A stretch of 64,000 nucleotides of DNA from Desulfobulbus rhabdoformis (GTDB taxonomy: Bacteria; Desulfobacterota; Desulfobulbia; Desulfobulbales; Desulfobulbaceae), in the NCBI RefSeq assembly GCF_016919065.1, contig NZ_JAFFQA010000018.1, forward strand, positions 1 to 64,000, written 5' to 3'. The notes under the pieces are model-generated. The model was not told the DNA's origin and did no database searches. It worked only from the letters and a program-made list of their open reading frames with translations. Shown piece after piece: positions 63,065-64,000 of the stretch (its first letter is position 1; every line of letters begins with the position of its first letter). Both the position numbers and the translations under genes were made by a program.

Positions 63065-64000
63065 TCATTGAGGTTTAGTGTGTGTCTGCAGACAGGCGTT
63101 GAGCTTGTCGGGCTGAATAGGTTTGGTGAGGTAGGCATCCATGCCCGCTGCCAGACAGAGCTTCTGATCCTGGGTGGTGGCATGGGCAGTTATGGCGATG
63201 ATGGTGAGGTGCCCACCAGACAAACGCTGACTCAGCTCCGTCATTAGGGGGGCTGGCAACATAGCCTCGGGAGTTGCCCCTTGCTCTATTTCCCGAATAA
63301 GCCTGGTGGCGGTGAGTCCGTCCATGACAGGCATCTGAACATCCATCAGCACAAGATCGAAGGTGTTTTCGCTGATTTTCTGAAGAGCCTCAAGTCCGTT
63401 GGAGGCCACCTGCACCAGGTGATCTTTTTCCAACATCATTGCGGCGACATCCCGGTTGATCTCGTTGTCATCGACCACGAGAAGTGCGAGTTGCCTGGAA
63501 ATAGCGTTCGAGGCCTCAAGCTGGGGTGGCGCAGGTGTTTTTGATGCTTCTTCACAGCGTTCAAGTTCCAGTATCAGATGAAAGGTGCTGCCCTGACCAG
63601 GGATGCTTTCAGCCCAGAGCTGCCCGCCCATGAGGCTGGTGAGTTGCTTGCTGATTGCCAGACCCAGACCCGTTCCGCCGAACTGGCGGGTGTAGGAGTT
63701 GTCTCCCTGTTCAAAGGTATCGAAAATAGAGTCAAGCTTATCGGGAGCAATGCCTATACCGCTGTCTTTGACGCTGAACAGGAGGGAGATTTTCCCTGAT
63801 TCCTTTTGCTCTACGGCTGGCTCAACCCGTAAAACCACTTCCCCCTGAGAGGTAAATTTAATCGCATTGCCCGCCAGGTTCAGAAGAATCTGGTGAATGC
63901 GCAGGTCGTCGCCTTGCACCATGGCTGGCAGGTTGGGCGCCAGGTCCAGGGTAAAGTTGAGTCCTTTTTCTTGAGCTGAAACCGTGAGGATCTCGCTTAG
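63065..64000 (-). CDS. Hybrid histidine kinase, C-terminal part (cut by window end)
   Basis: The frame is open to the right edge of the window. The visible ~310 residues contain the HATPase domain (ILLNLAGNAIKFTSQGEVVL N-box, VKDSGIGIAPDKLDSIF, FGGTGLGLAISKQL). A receiver domain follows (LALLVVDDNEINRDVAAMML; acceptor Asp in DLVLMDVQMPVMDG; final Lys in YLTKPIQPDKL). This is the BarA/EvgS-like arrangement. The sensor part is outside the window, so its signal is unknown. It ends upstream of the cobalamin riboswitch without a visible link to it. Confidence 0.93.
   Translation of the reverse strand, partial: LSEILTVSAQEKGLNFTLDLAPNLPAMVQGDDLRIHQILLNLAGNAIKFTSQGEVVLRVEPAVEQKESGKISLLFSVKDSGIGIAPDKLDSIFDTFEQGDNSYTRQFGGTGLGLAISKQLTSLMGGQLWAESIPGQGSTFHLILELERCEEASKTPAPPQLEASNAISRQLALLVVDDNEINRDVAAMMLEKDHLVQVASNGLEALQKISENTFDLVLMDVQMPVMDGLTATRLIREIEQGATPEAMLPAPLMTELSQRLSGGHLTIIAITAHATTQDQKLCLAAGMDAYLTKPIQPDKLNACLQTHTKPQ

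Overview
The window reads as a chromosomal segment of a Desulfobulbus-like anaerobe (Desulfobulbia, Desulfobacterota). This is an inference from gene content: an exported CbiK cobaltochelatase, a CobN-like protein beside DUF2162/DUF2149/TolQ genes, a probable selenoprotein, DUF3450-ExbB-ExbD-TonB operons and large PAS hybrid kinases. No rRNA or tRNA gene was seen.

Layout. (1) 1-1.2 kb: a tehB-like methyltransferase pseudogene hit by two different miniature elements and a frameshift. (2) 1.3-16.6 kb: a complete type I-C CRISPR-Cas locus (cas3, cas5c, cas8c with an internal cas11c, cas7c, a RhuM-Fic gene, cas4, cas1, cas2), then a leader and an array of 100 repeats and 99 spacers. (3) 16.7-20.4 kb: a redox/electrophile cluster (old-yellow-enzyme, nitroreductase, beta-hydroxyacid dehydrogenase) with a NemR-like TetR regulator and its probable operators. 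(4) 20.6-31.5 kb: tcdA, a TPR protein plus giant hybrid kinase, a secreted GK-rich protein, flavin reductase, a pseudoprotease-TPR protein, an ArsC-like phosphatase and a CNNM/CorC transporter. (5) 31.7-49.7 kb: the corrinoid region. Two divergent cobalamin riboswitches at 42.7 and 43.2 kb face away from each other. Leftward they drive DUF4019, an exported BtuF-CbiZ fusion, an exported membrane-anchored CobN, DUF2162, TolQ, DUF2149 and a TonB receptor. Rightward they drive DUF3450, two ExbB-type proteins, ExbD, TonB, a TPR protein and periplasmic CbiK. (6) 49.8-57 kb: acyltransferase, ferritin-like protein, Mut7-C protein, HIT protein, a UGA-containing selenoprotein gene, HD protein and a DEAD-helicase/cold-shock fusion. 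(7) 57.4-63 kb: an NMT1-type ABC transporter and a second TonB receptor under a third cobalamin riboswitch. (8) The window ends inside a hybrid histidine kinase.

How the genes fit together. All three riboswitches carry the same kind of terminator, so both TonB receptors, the TonB motor and the periplasmic corrinoid enzymes form one B12-repressed regulon. Corrinoid would enter by the outer-membrane receptors and be bound and trimmed by BtuF-CbiZ. It would then meet CobN and CbiK in the periplasm, where there is no ATP. A TolQ/DUF2149 pair in the same operon could supply proton-motive energy instead. That is a hypothesis.

The spacers between genes are rich in small mobile or palindromic elements: at least seven copies of one miniature family (A) with 4-bp target duplications and optional hairpin arms, two of a second (B, one nested inside A), one of a third (D), and a REP-like family (C).
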